Assembly (NCBI GenBank): GCA_017428055.1
Contig: JAFRRN010000094.1
Location: forward strand, 1-64,000
Source of the DNA: Prevotella sp.
Lineage (GTDB): Bacteria > Bacteroidota > Bacteroidia > Bacteroidales > Bacteroidaceae
Direction of reading: 5' to 3'
Length of the DNA: 64,000 nucleotides
A program made the translations under genes and the position numbers. This document shows, one piece after another, positions 1 to 8,071 of the stretch. Under the pieces are notes generated by a model. The model worked only from the letters and a program-made list of their open reading frames with translations, was not told the origin of the DNA and did not search any database. Numbering within the stretch: the stretch's first letter is position 1; each line of letters begins with the position of its first letter.

Positions 1-140
1 TAATTCGAATTCGCGGGTTAACGACAGCATAAAGCCCCTGTAATGCTTGACGGGGTAAGGGGAAGGTGTGGAAATAGACACATATAATCTCGTCTATAGT
101 GGCAAGAGAATTGACAAATGGAGAACCGAACTGCAAAAAA

Positions 141-169
141 AAGTCCGCATAACTATTAGTTGCGGATTT
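141..169 (-). terminator. Hairpin terminator downstream of the HTH gene
   Basis: The arms aagtccgca (141-149) and tgcggattt (161-169) pair over nine bases with one G-T pair. Read on the minus strand, the stem is followed by a run of T (the A run at 134-140). It lies just past the stop of the minus-strand HTH gene, as a rho-independent terminator should. The rest of 1-188 holds no gene that I can support. Confidence 0.55.
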
Positions 170-188
170 TAGGATGTAAGACAAATGT

Positions 189-479
189 TTAAGTGATTTT
201 ACTCATACTGCTCAGACGAGAGGCTGGTAGTTTGCCTTGTTCAACGAGTTTATAAACATACTGACGGGTACAGCCTAATAGGATGGCTGCTTTGGAAAAG
301 GTCAGGTACTCCTGTTGTTGGAGTTCCATCACAGGTTCTACAGCCCGAAGGAAATCCCTCTGTCTTTTCTTCTTGGTCTCTTTTGCTGCCGTGGCACATT
401 CCTCGGAGCAATACTTCTGCATTCCGCTGTTCGTGGCGAACACCTTGCCGCAATGGGCACATTTTCTGGTCTTTGTCAT
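189..479 (-). pseudogene. Truncated zinc-finger/HTH excisionase-like protein
   Basis: This 96-residue protein starts with a CxxC zinc-ribbon-like motif (CAHCGKVF) and a second CSEEC pair. After a basic linker comes an excisionase-type helix-turn-helix (FSKAAILLGCTRQYVYKLVEQGKLPASRL, about residues 61-89, of which the recognition part is CTRQYVYKL). Proteins of this kind are common next to integrases in Bacteroidales conjugative transposons. The reading frame stops soon after the HTH wing, where relatives (from memory) continue, so it is probably cut short. No integrase or transfer gene is seen nearby, so this looks like a remnant of a mobile element whose remainder may lie left of the window. 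Confidence 0.6.
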
Positions 480-902
480 GCTTGCAATTATTATGGGTTG
501 AATACTATTCTTCCTCCTCCTTGCAAGGCATAGTTCAAGCGAGCTTGACTCTGCTCTTGCTTCGTTCGTCGGTTCAACATTTCTTTTGTTGTACCTCTCC
601 GCAAGTCATCACAGGTAAACCTTTGACATCCTTTGTCGCCTATCGCCATGATGTTCCGTTTCTTAAAATCGGAGCAGGAATCTGTCAACTCTTGTAATCC
701 GTCAGAAACTCTTGTCAACTCCGTTCACGATGTGGCAAAAATAAAGCTCCGTAAATTCCCTGCGGTAGAAATACGTTGCAAATTTATAGGGAATTTCCGA
801 AGCGACCAAAAACAGCTTCCGAAGTGTTAAAATCTAAAAGTATCTGTAATACAATGATTTAGGTTTGGTTAGTTTTCGTTATTCATGGTAGTTTAGGTAT
901 CT
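480..902. other. Gene-free stretch beside the element remnant
   Basis: No convincing gene is seen here. The short open frames on both strands lack recognisable motifs and overlap each other. The stretch lies between the excisionase-like remnant and the broken BspA-type gene, so it may include the junction where a mobile element was lost or inserted. Confidence 0.4.
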
Positions 903-1959
903 CTAAATACAGCCCTGAAAGGCACTTCGACCAATACTTGTAACACTTTCAGGTATAATTATAGATGTTAAGCCTCGACAAGAACTGAAAGCACGCATTT
1001 TTATGGATGTTACTGTATTAGGAATAATAACAGATTTAATTCTATCACAATCAGAAAAGGCCCAATCTCCAATGCCTGTTACAGTATATCCTTTTACATG
1101 ACTGGGAATTGTAACCTCTCCTTCTGTAGAAGTATCAATTGCACGTTCATAATTATTATTACCTTGTTTCGGACTATACACTTCACATGTCTTTTCTTCT
1201 TCATTAGTAACCAAGAATTTCATATCAATTCCTTCTATAGTTTTTTCCGTGAAAGCAATTTCATCTACAACTTTTATTATAAACGAAGCATCAAGATCAA
1301 TCTGTCTTTGCACGGATAATCGTCTCCCCCTTCTTAATGCATTTCACATATCCATTTTGTGATGTAATTGTTGCAATTGAAGGATCGTCTGAAGTCCATG
1401 TTATATTTGTTTTCGCATCTTGTGGAGTATATGAAACTGAAATATAGTATTCTTTTCCAACATAATAGTTTTTCCCCTCATTAGATTGTAAACTTATTGC
1501 TGTTGGTTTTGGTGGAACAGGTGGGGCTGTTACTTTCACGGTATAATATCCATGCCATACGCTCCATAGATGGGAATCACTATTTATTTTATACATTAAC
1601 TGACATGTTATCTTTGTATTGGATGTAGCACTTACCCCTTCTATTACACAGTAGCCCTTGGTTTGGTTAGAACCAACCACCCTAACGCAATTCTCATTAC
1701 TTGAATTCCAAAAGTTAGAATAAACGGGAGCATCGAGTGTATACCCAAAGTCATCGCCAATGTAAATGGTCTTTTGTTCGCCGACTTGTAAAGTAACCTC
1801 GCCCCAAAAATATTCCGTTGAATGCTCTTGCGCAAATGCGGATAAAGGGAATAGGTACGCCATCAATAGGCAGATAAACACGGCAATAGGTAATTTGCCA
1901 TTTTTCCAAACACTCCTCACTTCTTTCGTGTCGTGAGCAACATTCATCATCCTTTTCAT
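903..1959 (-). pseudogene. Frameshifted, C-truncated BIG2/BspA-type surface protein
   Basis: The N-terminal part (1959 down to 1297) has a signal peptide ending near LSAFAQ and a bacterial Ig-like (BIG2) segment with the typical TSDDPSIATI and ETIIRAKT motifs. It stops at 1297-1299. In the overlapping frame (from about 1313 to 903) the same protein clearly continues into BspA-type leucine-rich repeats of the form IPxSVTSIGxxAFxxC. One extra base (or two missing) near 1300-1310 explains the break. The repeats then stop after FQGC, where such proteins normally go on for many more repeats and a sorting domain, so the 3' end is lost as well. Start chosen at MKRMMN, just before the hydrophobic signal; a longer GTG-started frame at 2040 is less likely. 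Once a secreted adhesin-like protein, now probably dead. Confidence 0.75.
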
Positions 1960-2018
1960 TTTTTTTCTCTTTTTGCGACAATCGGGCAAAAAGAAAGGTG
2001 TGAATCTTTCCTGTTGCA

Positions 2019-2135
2019 ACCTCAAGGTATCGCCAAACACCCGTACTCAAACAACAGCGAAGCCCACACCTCATCGGTGCAAGCATTCGCTTTCCACTGT
2101 TGTTGAGTACTATTGAAGTTGGCGATTTCTGAGGT
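2019..2135. repeat. Long imperfect inverted repeat (117 bp)
   Basis: Outer arms acctcaaggtatcgccaaac (2019-2038) and gttggcgatttctgaggt (2118-2135) pair with small gaps. Inner arms gtactcaaacaacag (2043-2057) and ctgttgttgagtac (2097-2110) pair with one bulged base. A further inner stem lies between agcg/cgct. The element sits between the promoter at 2224-2231 and the start of the broken BIG2/BspA gene, so it would be a large structured leader of that transcript. Confidence 0.6.
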
Positions 2136-2223
2136 ACTCCAAGTAGAAGCAAACACTTCCTTTATGTCATTTTGTCAATGTTAAACGTTTATGTCATAAA
2201 TAATTAATGATTTTGTTTGATTG

Positions 2224-2231
2224 CAAAAATA
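2224..2231 (-). promoter_or_regulatory. -7 box of the BIG2/BspA gene
   Basis: CAAAAATA reads as TATTTTTG on the minus strand, a match to the Bacteroidetes -7 box. It lies about 265 bases upstream of the chosen start at 1959, leaving a long leader that includes the inverted repeat at 2019-2135. Confidence 0.5.
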
Positions 2232-2367
2232 CGAAAATTATCTTATTGTTCAATGATAATGTATGCTTTTTTCTTATTCTTACGGCGAAAAACTTCCTTC
2301 ATACGCCTTCTTGCCTTGTCCTGGTATTTTTAGGCGGATCGTAATCGTCGCTTTCTATTTTGTGGGC

Positions 2368-3324
2368 TTACAGCTTGACGGCGGAGATGTCTACCAAGTT
2401 GTTGACGATGGCATAGATGGTGAGGCCCGCAGGGGAGTGGATTTGGAGCTTTCGTGCGATGTTTCGCCGGTGTGTGATGACGGTGTTGATGGAGATGCAG
2501 AGGTGGTCGGCGATTTCCTTATTGGTCATTCCCTGCACCATGCTGATGATGACATCCTTCTCGCGGTCGCTCAATGCCTCCGCCCCCGATGGCGTCTGGT
2601 TGATCATATTGGAGATTTTGTACGTCACGTCGCTCTGTTTGAGCTTCTTTTCCAATAGCCTGATGGCGGGGATGAATATCTCGTCCTCCACGCGAGAGTG
2701 CTGTGCGAGCCACTCCTCGTTGTTGTAGATGTCGTAGAGGGTCGCCGATAGTTGGTTGTTTCGCAGGTCGTTGGATGGCAGGTATTTGATGATGATGCTC
2801 TTCAACTCCTTGACTTTCTGGTCCACTTGGCTATGGTGCTTCGAGAAAGTCTCAATGTCATAGTCGGCATTGGCATTCCCCGCGAGCAACGCCTCCACGT
2901 ATGGGAACACCATTTTCTCCTCATACTTCATGTGCGAGCGGATGGAATGGGCGTATTCGTCGTAGAGTTTGAGGATGAGGCGGGCGAGGTTGTCTTTCGC
3001 ATCCAAGGCATCCACGAGTTCCTTTCGGATGAAAGGGAGCTGGAAGTCAAGGTAATAGGCGTGTGATGCCCGTAGGTACTGCATCAGGGTTGGCACGGAG
3101 AGGTTCTCCACGTCGTTGAATGAGCGGTAACCGTTGATGGTGAAGTTCACCACGGCGAGGAAGGTGAATGTGTCCACCCCTTGTTCCCGGCACACCTCTT
3201 CCACCGTCTTGTCGCCAAAACCGAGGCTGATGCCAAAGCTTCCGAGGCTCTGCAAGATGTTATAGTTGTCCCTGATCATATCGATCATCAGGTCATCGGG
3301 CTCGTACATTTTCTGATTTTTCAT
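2368..3324 (-). CDS. Hemerythrin-domain LuxR-type regulator (ScdA/RIC-like N-terminus)
   Basis: This 318-residue protein has three parts. Residues about 10-60 resemble the ScdA_N/DUF542 domain (DLMIDMIRDNY then LGFGDKTVEEVC). Residues about 70-220 are a hemerythrin-like HHE bundle with spaced histidines and glutamates (HAYYLDFQLP, HSIRSHMKYEE, KHHSQVD, HSRVEDEIF) that could bind a di-iron centre. Residues about 250-310 are a LuxR/GerE helix-turn-helix (LSDREKDVIISMVQGMTNKE). The fusion suggests a cytosolic transcription factor sensing iron, oxygen or nitric oxide. Start taken at the methionine at 3322-3324, after a low-complexity upstream stretch. It is divergent from the porin-imelysin-diheme-CcsBA genes and is the obvious candidate for their regulator (inference). 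Confidence 0.85.
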   Translation of the reverse strand: MKNQKMYEPDDLMIDMIRDNYNILQSLGSFGISLGFGDKTVEEVCREQGVDTFTFLAVVNFTINGYRSFNDVENLSVPTLMQYLRASHAYYLDFQLPFIRKELVDALDAKDNLARLILKLYDEYAHSIRSHMKYEEKMVFPYVEALLAGNANADYDIETFSKHHSQVDQKVKELKSIIIKYLPSNDLRNNQLSATLYDIYNNEEWLAQHSRVEDEIFIPAIRLLEKKLKQSDVTYKISNMINQTPSGAEALSDREKDVIISMVQGMTNKEIADHLCISINTVITHRRNIARKLQIHSPAGLTIYAIVNNLVDISAVKL

Positions 3325-3330
3325 CGTGCG

Positions 3331-3443
3331 TATATACCTATTTAATATTATGAATGCAAAATAACTAAAAAAAAACCAAACACACAATAATCATTTATAG
3401 GTATTTTGGGCGTTGGAAATTCCATGATTTTTAGGTATTGTGG
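3331..3443. promoter_or_regulatory. Repeated TAGGTATT motifs in the divergent promoter region
   Basis: ataggtattttgg (3397-3409) and ttaggtattgtgg (3431-3443) form an imperfect direct repeat 34 bases apart, and tatataccta (3331-3340) carries the same core in the opposite orientation near the regulator start. The arrangement is what one would expect of binding sites for the HHE-LuxR regulator acting on both divergent promoters. That link is inference. Confidence 0.4.
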
Positions 3444-3460
3444 CATTTCATAAAAGATAA

Positions 3461-3468
3461 TACCTTTG
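3461..3468 (+). promoter_or_regulatory. -7 box of the porin operon
   Basis: TACCTTTG fits the Bacteroidetes TAnnTTTG -7 box and lies 26 bases before the porin start codon at 3494. Confidence 0.65.
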
Positions 3469-3493
3469 CAAACCGATATAAAAGAACGATAAA

Positions 3494-4792
3494 ATGAGAA
3501 ATTTCAAGATGATAATCGCCTCCTGTGCCTTGGCTCTCTCGCTGCCAATGGAGGCACAAGTGAACGCCGGCGATAGCGTGATGAGCCATGCCCGGGGCAA
3601 CCGCCTGAGCGTGGGAGGGTATGGCGAGGTGGCAATGAGCCGCAATTTCTACAGCGACCATGTGAGCCGCTACAGCCAGCCGGAGCAGCATAAGAATGAC
3701 CCTTCTCATGGCAAATTCGACATCCCCCATGCCGTCATCTATTTAGGTTACGACTTCGGCAAGGGCTGGTCGTTTGGCACGGAGGTCGAGTTTGAGCATG
3801 GCGGCACCGGCATCGCCTACGAAAAGGAAGACGAAGAGGGTGGCGAATGGGAACAGGAGACCGAGAAGGGCGGCGAGGTGGAACTGGAACAGTTCTGGGT
3901 CCAGAAGTCTTTCTCCCGCGTCGCAAATATCCGAGTGGGGCATATCGTGGTGCCTGTGGGACTGAATAACGCCCATCATGAGCCGTTGAACTTCTTTACC
4001 GTCTACCGTCCCGAGGGCGAAAACACCATCATGCCCTCCACTTGGCACCAGACGGGTGTGAGTTTCTTCGGGCGTACGGGCGACTTCCGCTACGAGGCGC
4101 AGGTGCTGGCGGGCTTGAACGCCGACAACTTCACCAACACGGGATGGATCCGCAAAGGACACAAGTCGCCCATGGAATACGATGTCGCCAACAAATATGG
4201 CGTGAGCGCACGTATCGACAACTACACCATCCCCGGTCTTCGCATCGGCTTGAGTGGCTACTACGGACATAGCATCGGCAACAGTTACCCCCGCAATGCC
4301 AACGGCGTGGACGCCGAATACAAGGGGCAAGTGGTCATCGGTGCCATCGACTTCACCTACAACGACCACAATTGGATTGTCCGAGGACAAGCCGACTACG
4401 GCTATTTGGGCGATGCCGAGCAGTTGAAATATGTGTATAACCGCCTCAATTCCAAGTCGCCGTTCAAGCATTCCGCCTTCGTGAGCAAGAACGCCTACGC
4501 CATCGGCATCGAGGCGGGATATGATGTGTTCTCGCAGATAGAGCGTCTCCGCGCCGACCACCAGAAGATGTATGTGTTTGGACGCTATGAGGCATACAAC
4601 CCCTACGCCAGCAACACCAAGGGCACGGCATACGACTACACCGCCGTGAAGCGCATGGCGGTGGGCGTGAATTACCAACCCATTCCTCAAGTGGTCGTCA
4701 AGGCGGAGTATTCCAACCGTTTCCTCAAGTCGATTTACAACAACGAGCCGTCTATCAACATCGGCATCGCCTACGAGGGATTTTTCAGATAA
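3494..4792 (+). CDS. Outer-membrane porin-like beta-barrel protein
   Basis: A 432-residue protein with a signal peptide (MRNFKMIIASCALALSLPMEAQ) followed by alternating aromatic and polar stretches typical of a beta-barrel, such as GGYGEVAMSRNFY, ELEQFWVQKSF and RVGHIVVPVGLNN, and ending in a C-terminal phenylalanine-containing strand (IGIAYEGFFR). The pattern fits the phosphate-selective porin O/P-like group of Bacteroidetes outer-membrane proteins. An acidic EKEDEEGGEWEQETEKGGE loop near residue 112 could bind cations. It is first in a row with an imelysin lipoprotein (30 bases downstream), a di-heme oxidoreductase and CcsBA, so its substrate may be a metal or redox-related solute, but nothing in the sequence fixes it. 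Confidence 0.75.
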   Translation: MRNFKMIIASCALALSLPMEAQVNAGDSVMSHARGNRLSVGGYGEVAMSRNFYSDHVSRYSQPEQHKNDPSHGKFDIPHAVIYLGYDFGKGWSFGTEVEFEHGGTGIAYEKEDEEGGEWEQETEKGGEVELEQFWVQKSFSRVANIRVGHIVVPVGLNNAHHEPLNFFTVYRPEGENTIMPSTWHQTGVSFFGRTGDFRYEAQVLAGLNADNFTNTGWIRKGHKSPMEYDVANKYGVSARIDNYTIPGLRIGLSGYYGHSIGNSYPRNANGVDAEYKGQVVIGAIDFTYNDHNWIVRGQADYGYLGDAEQLKYVYNRLNSKSPFKHSAFVSKNAYAIGIEAGYDVFSQIERLRADHQKMYVFGRYEAYNPYASNTKGTAYDYTAVKRMAVGVNYQPIPQVVVKAEYSNRFLKSIYNNEPSINIGIAYEGFFR

Positions 4793-4822
4793 ACCAATAT
4801 AAACCATAAAACACAAAAGAAA

Positions 4823-6076
4823 ATGAGAAAGATTTTTAAGTTTGCCCTGATGTTTGCAGTGGCAGGAATGATGTCAACAGGCTTCACCGCTTGCAGCAGT
4901 GACGACAATGATGACAACAACACAAATTATTCAGACAAGTCATACGGGCAAAACGCCATCGACGCTTGCGCCAACGTGGTGACACAGTTCGAGAACGCCA
5001 ACAAGATCATCGCCACCACCAACCTCAGCACTGGGCAGGAGATATACCTACGCAATGTGCTCACAGGGCTGGTCAGCGACGTGATTGTACCTACCTATAC
5101 CAAACTGGCAGACGACGTGGAAGACCTGGAGAAGACCTTGAATGGCCTGACCGTCAACACCATCACCCAGTCGCAAATCGACAAGGCGTGCCAAGACTTC
5201 AAGTCGGCACGTGAGAACTGGGAACGCTCCGAGGCCTTCCTCATGGGTGCCGCCAGCGACTTCGACATTGACCCGACCATCGACTCTTGGCCCCTCAACC
5301 GCACGTTATTGCTAAGCTATTTCAACAATGGCATGAATGAAGAGATGCTGGAAGATGCTACCATCCTCGGTTTCCACGCACTCGAATTTATCCTCTTCCG
5401 CAACGGGCAGCCCCGCAAGGTGGCGGAGTTGCAGACAACCGACACCTACAAGCACTTCGAGCGCATCACCGGAGCGCAGGAACTGAGCTATGCACAAACC
5501 ATCTGCACCCTGCTCAAGCAACGCTGCTACCAACTGCAAGTGGCTTGGGAGGGTGAGACTGTTAAGAATGCCAGCCGCCTCGCCGTGGTGAAAGCCGCCG
5601 GTCTTGACTATCTGACGGAGAATGGGCTCCCCTACGGAGCCAACCTCATCGGTGCCGGTGTGAACAGCCAGAGCACATTCCCATCATTGAAGGATGCCAT
5701 CGCCCAGGTGCTCTCCGCCGACGAAGGCTCCTGCGTGGGCATCGCAAACGAGGTGGGAACCGCCAAGATTGCCAACCCCTTCTCCGCAGGCGACATCTCT
5801 TACGTGGAGTCACCCTATAGCTACAACTCCATTACCGACTTCCAAGACAACATCCGCTCCATCCGCAACGTATGGTTTGGCAGCACCAATGGCAGCGCGG
5901 CTTCCACGAGTTTCAGCAGCTTCTTCACCAACGTGGGGGAGACGGCGACAAACACGGCCGTCGTCGATGCCTTCAACAACGCCATCACACGTATCGGCAA
6001 CATGCCCGCTCCCTTCGTGAAATATTGCAGCACCATCTGGAAGATTGCCTTCGAAGACGATGAGGATTGGGAATAG
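4823..6076 (+). CDS. Imelysin-family (peptidase M75-like) lipoprotein
   Basis: A 417-residue protein with a lipoprotein signal ending in the lipobox FTAC, then an acidic SSDDNDDNN spacer typical of Bacteroidetes surface lipoproteins. The GxHxxE motif that defines imelysins is present as GFHALE at residues 183-188, in a helical fold with long Asn/Gln/Ala-rich helices. Imelysin relatives (IrpA, EfeO/EfeM, Algp7) are linked to iron handling in the periplasm or cell surface; proteolysis has not been shown for most. Lying between a porin and a di-heme protein, it probably binds or delivers iron or works with the heme protein. Which metal cannot be read from the sequence. Confidence 0.9.
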   Translation: MRKIFKFALMFAVAGMMSTGFTACSSDDNDDNNTNYSDKSYGQNAIDACANVVTQFENANKIIATTNLSTGQEIYLRNVLTGLVSDVIVPTYTKLADDVEDLEKTLNGLTVNTITQSQIDKACQDFKSARENWERSEAFLMGAASDFDIDPTIDSWPLNRTLLLSYFNNGMNEEMLEDATILGFHALEFILFRNGQPRKVAELQTTDTYKHFERITGAQELSYAQTICTLLKQRCYQLQVAWEGETVKNASRLAVVKAAGLDYLTENGLPYGANLIGAGVNSQSTFPSLKDAIAQVLSADEGSCVGIANEVGTAKIANPFSAGDISYVESPYSYNSITDFQDNIRSIRNVWFGSTNGSAASTSFSSFFTNVGETATNTAVVDAFNNAITRIGNMPAPFVKYCSTIWKIAFEDDEDWE

Positions 6077-6149
6077 ACCATGCCTTCACCCATGATAAGC
6101 CATATCGATAAGATGTGCCAATAGATAGTCCGGGATGGTCATTTGCCCT

Positions 6150-6232
6150 AAGTAATCGGTTTATATGTATCTTATAATCTCTTTATATGTATCTTATAAT
6201 CACTTTATATGTATCATATAATCCGATTACTT
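6150..6232. repeat. Three 22-bp direct repeats inside a 10-bp inverted repeat
   Basis: tttatatgtatcttataatc occurs at 6160-6179 and 6182-6201, and with one change at 6204-6223, giving a period of exactly 22 bases. The array is bounded by aagtaatcgg (6150-6159) and its perfect complement ccgattactt (6223-6232). It fills the space between the imelysin gene and the di-heme gene. It could be an operator array, since 22 bases is two helical turns, or an RNA hairpin controlling the di-heme gene. Confidence 0.75.
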
Positions 6233-6310
6233 GCGGCAGATAACAGCCCGGTAATTTGCCTTCAACAGAAATCAATACCATTTAAATACATTATAATTAT
6301 ATATAAAAAC

Positions 6311-8071
6311 ATGAAGAATTTATCGAAAATAACTCTTTGGGGATTGCTTGCGCTCCCACTCTTCACCGCTTGCTCCGACGATGAAGTAAACAACGACCTT
6401 GGACCACTGGTGCCCGCAGAGGACGTGTTTGGCAAAGCCAACGACGTGTTCAGTGCCGAAGAGTGGTACCCTGGCGGCCAGTTGGGGACGACGGAGAAAG
6501 CCAGCTACTCCGCCGCCGCGCCCGCCGTTGAGAACATCGAGGGCATGGAGGAGGACTTCAACACGGGTGAGGACTTCTTCGAGCACCTCTATACCTTCGA
6601 GCAGGCACCGCGCAAAGGCCTCGGACCGGCATGGGTACGCAATAGTTGCATCCATTGCCATCCCTCCTACGGACATGGCAAGCGACAGACAGAGTACCGT
6701 GCCAACACGATAGGCAACGGCTATCTGCTCGTCATCTACCATCCCGACAACAACGCTTATATCTCTGAGGTGACGGGAATGCCGCAGACACAGGCGATGT
6801 CGCCCTTCAAGGCTCCCATCGACGAGAACCAAATCACCATCGACTGGCGGCCCGTGGCATCCATGGAGAGTGGCTTGTCGATGACCTTCCCCGATGGTGA
6901 GAGCTATTCGCTCATCTATCCCGAGGTGCGTATCCCCCAGTCGGCATTCAATACCAACCCCAAACCCGAGAATTATGACGTGCGACTGGAGTCTACGATA
7001 GGTGTCTATGGCACAGGTTTGCTCGATGCCCTCAGCGACGAGGACATCCGTGAGCAGTGGCGAGCCGAGGCTCCATACGTGGACTTGAACCCCGCCATGT
7101 GGGACAAGGACGCCAACGATTTCAAGGCTTCCGCTTATTACAGCGCACCATACAATGACCTTGGCATGTTCCGTGGCACACACGGCCCCGTCAAGCGATT
7201 CACTTATGCCATGACACGCGGCTCTCTGCAAGACGGCGCGGGGGCAAACGCCATCTGGAACATCACCAACGTGACCCGTTCCGACCGCCATTGGCTCTAC
7301 ACGACACCCGCCTGGGCGAAGGCGCAGAGCGAAGACGCGGAGGTCATCAGTTATATCAAGGACAATGGTGCGTCGGAGTCGAGCATCCTGCATCCCTACT
7401 ATGCCGATGGCACCAACGAGGGTATCGCCGCACGGGTGAATGATATCCTCAGTATCGCTTCCATCTCCAAGAAGGAGACCTTTGACAATTACCTATTCAA
7501 GGGTGCGCCCTACAATGGCGAGGAGGAGATGACCGACAAGCAATATTACCAATTTATGGTATGGCACAGGGGACTGGCAGTGCCCGCCGCCCGCAACCTG
7601 AACGACTCCGACGTGAAACGTGGCAAGACGCTCTTCACGCAGATGGGCTGCGCACAGTGCCACCGTCCATCGTGGAAGACGGGCAACGACAATATGTGGG
7701 TGGATGCCAGCATCAAGGCGTATGCCGATGCCAACGGCTTGGCAAAGGACGGCGACTACACGAAGTTGTTGCCCAAATACCCCAATCAGACCATTTGGCC
7801 GTACACCGACATGGTGCAACACCGCCTCTTCATGGTCAATGACATCCGCACGGGGTGGTGTCGGACAACGCCATTGTGGGGACGCGGCCTCTCCCGACTG
7901 CTCACCGGTGCCGACGACCGTCTGCATGACTGCCGCGCGCGTACCATTGTGGAAGCCATCATGTGGCACGGCTACAGCAAGCAGTCGGATGCTTACGACA
8001 GCACGGTCAAGTTCTATAACCTACCAAAAGCCGACCGCGATGCCGTCGTAAAATTCATCGAGTCGATCTGA
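6311..8071 (+). CDS. Di-heme c oxidoreductase lipoprotein (DHOR family)
   Basis: From the methionine at 6311 the protein is 586 residues long, with a lipoprotein signal (lipobox FTAC, Cys about residue 18). It contains two heme c attachment sites, CIHCH at residues 113-117 and CAQCH at 447-451, as in the family annotated as di-heme or thiol oxidoreductases, often found beside imelysins. It would act in the periplasm or on the outer membrane in electron transfer, possibly as a peroxidase or in iron redox chemistry. An in-frame upstream extension to 6209 starts inside the repeat array and is rejected because MKNLSKITLWG begins a standard signal. Its stop TGA shares one base with the next start codon, so it is translationally coupled to ccsBA. 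Confidence 0.88.
   Translation: MKNLSKITLWGLLALPLFTACSDDEVNNDLGPLVPAEDVFGKANDVFSAEEWYPGGQLGTTEKASYSAAAPAVENIEGMEEDFNTGEDFFEHLYTFEQAPRKGLGPAWVRNSCIHCHPSYGHGKRQTEYRANTIGNGYLLVIYHPDNNAYISEVTGMPQTQAMSPFKAPIDENQITIDWRPVASMESGLSMTFPDGESYSLIYPEVRIPQSAFNTNPKPENYDVRLESTIGVYGTGLLDALSDEDIREQWRAEAPYVDLNPAMWDKDANDFKASAYYSAPYNDLGMFRGTHGPVKRFTYAMTRGSLQDGAGANAIWNITNVTRSDRHWLYTTPAWAKAQSEDAEVISYIKDNGASESSILHPYYADGTNEGIAARVNDILSIASISKKETFDNYLFKGAPYNGEEEMTDKQYYQFMVWHRGLAVPAARNLNDSDVKRGKTLFTQMGCAQCHRPSWKTGNDNMWVDASIKAYADANGLAKDGDYTKLLPKYPNQTIWPYTDMVQHRLFMVNDIRTGWCRTTPLWGRGLSRLLTGADDRLHDCRARTIVEAIMWHGYSKQSDAYDSTVKFYNLPKADRDAVVKFIESI

Noticed and set aside
491-718. A 75-codon minus-strand frame between the excisionase-like remnant and the broken BspA gene.
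   Set aside because: No motif is recognised, competing frames of similar length exist on both strands, and no promoter is visible.
2019-2135. The long inverted repeat as an integron attC site.
   Set aside because: It lacks the GTTRRRY/RYYYAAC core ends and there is no integron integrase or cassette structure.
6160-6223. Regular 22-bp repeats that might suggest a CRISPR array.
   Set aside because: The spacers would be only two bases and no cas gene is in the window. The same holds for the array at 37538-37601.
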